NCBI GenBank assembly: GCA_958437935.1
Contig: CAUBPS010000004.1
Location: 78,984 to 142,983, forward strand
Direction: 5' to 3'
DNA length: 64,000 nt
Origin: an uncultured Collinsella sp.
GTDB lineage: Bacteria; Actinomycetota; Coriobacteriia; Coriobacteriales; Coriobacteriaceae
Of this stretch, positions 62,734 to 64,000 are shown one piece after another (position 1 is the first letter of the stretch; each line of letters starts with the position of its first letter). The notes beneath the pieces were generated by a model that ran no database searches, was not told where the DNA came from, and was given only the letters and a program-made list of their open reading frames with translations. A program made the translations under genes and the position numbers.

Positions 62734-63757
62734 AGTCATATCATTCGGTATTCCCTCGTATAACGCCGCCAAGGACATGGACCATTGCATCACCTCCATT
62801 CTGGAGGGGAGCAATTACGCCACCGATATCGAGATCATCATCGTCGATGACGGTTCCAAGGACGAGACGGCAGCCAAGGCAGATGAGTGGGAGGCACGTT
62901 ATCCCGGCATCATCCGCGCGGTGCATCAGGAGAACGGCGGCCACGGCATTGCCGTCCTCTCGGGCTTGCGCGAGGCGCAGGGTACCTACTACAAGGTCGT
63001 CGACTCGGACGACTGGCTCGATGGCGCAGCCCTGTCGACTATGCTTTCGATCCTGCGCGGTTTTGAGGAGCGCGACCAGCGCGTCGACCTCTTTATCTCG
63101 AACTATGTGTACGAGAAGGTTTACGAGGGTACGCACACCGCTATTGGCTACAAGTTTGCCCTGCCGCGAAAAAAGATCTTTACCTGGGACCAGATTGGTC
63201 ATTTCCGTCTGGACCAGAATCTGCTTATGCACAGCCTGTGCTATCGCACGGATGTGCTGCGCGCGTCCAATCTGCCTATGCCGCCGCACACGTTCTATGT
63301 AGACAACATCTACGCCTACGTGCCGCTGCCGCGTTGTAAGACCATGTACTACGCCGATATCGACCTCTATCGCTACTTTATCGGCCGTGAGGGTCAAAGC
63401 GTCAACGAGGCCACGATGGTCAAGCGTCTGGACCAGCAGTTCCGCGTGACGCGCATCATGATGGAGTCGTTCCATCTGTACGGCGATGTCGAGTCATCGC
63501 GTCTGCGCTCGTACATGATGGGCTATTTCACCATGATGATGGCAATTTGCTCGGTGCTTACTAAGCTTTCCGACGAGGATTGTGCCGACGAGCGCCTGAA
63601 GACGTTGTGGAGTGATCTGAAAGCCTATGACGAGCGTATGTATCGTCGTGCACGCTACGGTGTGGTCGGCTTCTTCACCAACCTGCGCGGTCGTGCCGGA
63701 GACAAAACCACACTCGGCCTATACCGTCTTGCCTCAAAGATCTTCAAATTCAACTAG
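62726..63757 (+). CDS. Family 2 glycosyltransferase
   Basis: A 343-residue GT-A glycosyltransferase. KVISFGIPSYNAAKDMDHCI, a nucleotide-sugar site EIIIVDDGSKDETAAKADEW and the metal DxD segment YYKVVDSDDWLDG (about residues 92-97) define GT2. A C-terminal ~120 residues are helical and end with YRLASKIFKFN; there is no membrane anchor. ATG 62726 overlaps the glf stop, so both are translated together; it may use UDP-Galf or another sugar. Confidence 0.88.
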   Translation: MHKVISFGIPSYNAAKDMDHCITSILEGSNYATDIEIIIVDDGSKDETAAKADEWEARYPGIIRAVHQENGGHGIAVLSGLREAQGTYYKVVDSDDWLDGAALSTMLSILRGFEERDQRVDLFISNYVYEKVYEGTHTAIGYKFALPRKKIFTWDQIGHFRLDQNLLMHSLCYRTDVLRASNLPMPPHTFYVDNIYAYVPLPRCKTMYYADIDLYRYFIGREGQSVNEATMVKRLDQQFRVTRIMMESFHLYGDVESSRLRSYMMGYFTMMMAICSVLTKLSDEDCADERLKTLWSDLKAYDERMYRRARYGVVGFFTNLRGRAGDKTTLGLYRLASKIFKFN

Positions 63758-63789
63758 CTGCCGAGTAATCGCTGCTGATAGGTTGACTG

Positions 63790-63899
63790 GGCCCCTTGGC
63801 CTTTAGTTTGCTACTGCGAACAGTCCTGCTCGCACGGAAAGCACATTAAGTGCTTTCCGGCTCGTGCGGAACTTGTATCAAACTAAAGGCCAAGGGGCC
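63790..63899. repeat. Very long palindrome, second copy of the family at 60177
   Basis: Outer stem of 21 perfect bp (63790-63810 with 63879-63899), inner stem CGGAAAGCAC (63835-63844) with GTGCTTTCCG (63850-63859). On the minus strand the internal loop reads TTCCGCACGAGC and GAGCAGGAC, similar to TTCCGCAGGAC and GAGGAC at 60177. It lies between convergent genes. Confidence 0.82.
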
Positions 63900-63924
63900 T
63901 CTGCTATAAGAATCGATTGTCAGG

Positions 63925-64000
63925 TTATTTGAATTTGAAGATCTTCGACGCGCGGTACACAGGGGCCTGGGCTGAAAAAATATTAGTTGGTAGTCGGTCG
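63925..64000 (-). CDS. 3' end of a gene running off the window
   Basis: On the minus strand 24 codons end DRLPTNIFSAQAPVYRAS, then KIFKFK and a stop. The tail resembles the YRLASKIFKFN end of the plus-strand glycosyltransferase, so it may be a related glycosyltransferase or LicD-like gene of the same surface-polysaccharide locus. Too short to be sure. Confidence 0.5.
   Translation of the reverse strand, partial: DRLPTNIFSAQAPVYRASKIFKFK

Noticed and set aside
1..64000. CRISPR arrays, tRNA or rRNA genes, prophage genes
   Set aside because: I found no regularly spaced repeats with unique spacers, no cloverleaf with CCA-type ends and no structural phage genes.

Overview
The window is a GC-rich (about 60%), gene-dense bacterial chromosome segment of about 58 genes. 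It fits a strictly fermentative gut actinobacterium of the Coriobacteriia, most likely Collinsella. This assignment is an inference from gene content and codon use: L-lactate dehydrogenase, two acetate kinases, phosphotransacetylase, ECF transporters, a YfcC-type carrier, an LPXTG-anchored C69 peptidase and a D-aspartate ligase/racemase pair. No 16S, tRNA or other definitive marker is present.

Layout. 1-3000: 3' end of pgi and two HAD phosphatases. 3000-13450: a GntR regulator, then a long plus-strand catabolic operon resembling the frl (fructosamine/Amadori product) pathway: YfcC carrier, two amidohydrolases, FrlC-like epimerase, FrlB-like deglycase, two PfkB kinases and a YjbQ protein. It ends in an eroded tail made of an IS3-family fragment and BtpA- and FGGY-kinase remnants. 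13500-28450: housekeeping and orphan genes (tatD, tcdA, an ArsR/SdpI pair, ettA, two low-complexity proteins, a DUF4160 pair, nadE, an aminotransferase, ldh, a DUF2974 lipase-like gene flanked by inverted repeats, and a YejK-like nucleoid protein). 28650-34020: lysine/diaminopimelate biosynthesis by the acetylated route (dapH, dapB, and a lysA-dapA continuous reading frame) under a lysine riboswitch, with a divergent M20 deacetylase. 34100-41160: a HigBA toxin-antitoxin, transporters, a HTH/Ser-Thr kinase pair, a secreted coiled-coil wall protein and a MOSC protein. 41380-43470: D-aspartate ligase plus aspartate racemase. 43600-47150: an ECF transporter operon (T, fused A-A, S) behind a tryptophan leader peptide and attenuator. 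47270-57130: C69 peptidase, diacylglycerol-kinase-like gene with a tiny membrane protein, RNase D, YugP protease, xseAB, HIT protein, LysR and MFS. 57240-61300: tandem acetate kinases converging on pta. 61530-64000: UDP-galactopyranose mutase with a GT2 glycosyltransferase, then a convergent gene fragment.

The most notable items beyond ordinary genes are: (1) an in-frame lysA-dapA fusion with an internal Shine-Dalgarno and start, controlled by a lysine riboswitch; (2) a Trp-Trp-Trp leader peptide and terminator in front of an ECF S component, predicting a tryptophan transporter; (3) two copies of a roughly 95-nt structured palindrome whose helices differ in sequence but stay paired while internal-loop sequences are conserved; (4) a second family of very long palindromes; (5) a hairpin that would bury the Shine-Dalgarno of a small anchored protein; (6) a candidate ~95-nt small RNA upstream of the ArsR/SdpI pair; and (7) the unusual frl-like operon. 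All functions are inferred from sequence reading alone; no database search was run.
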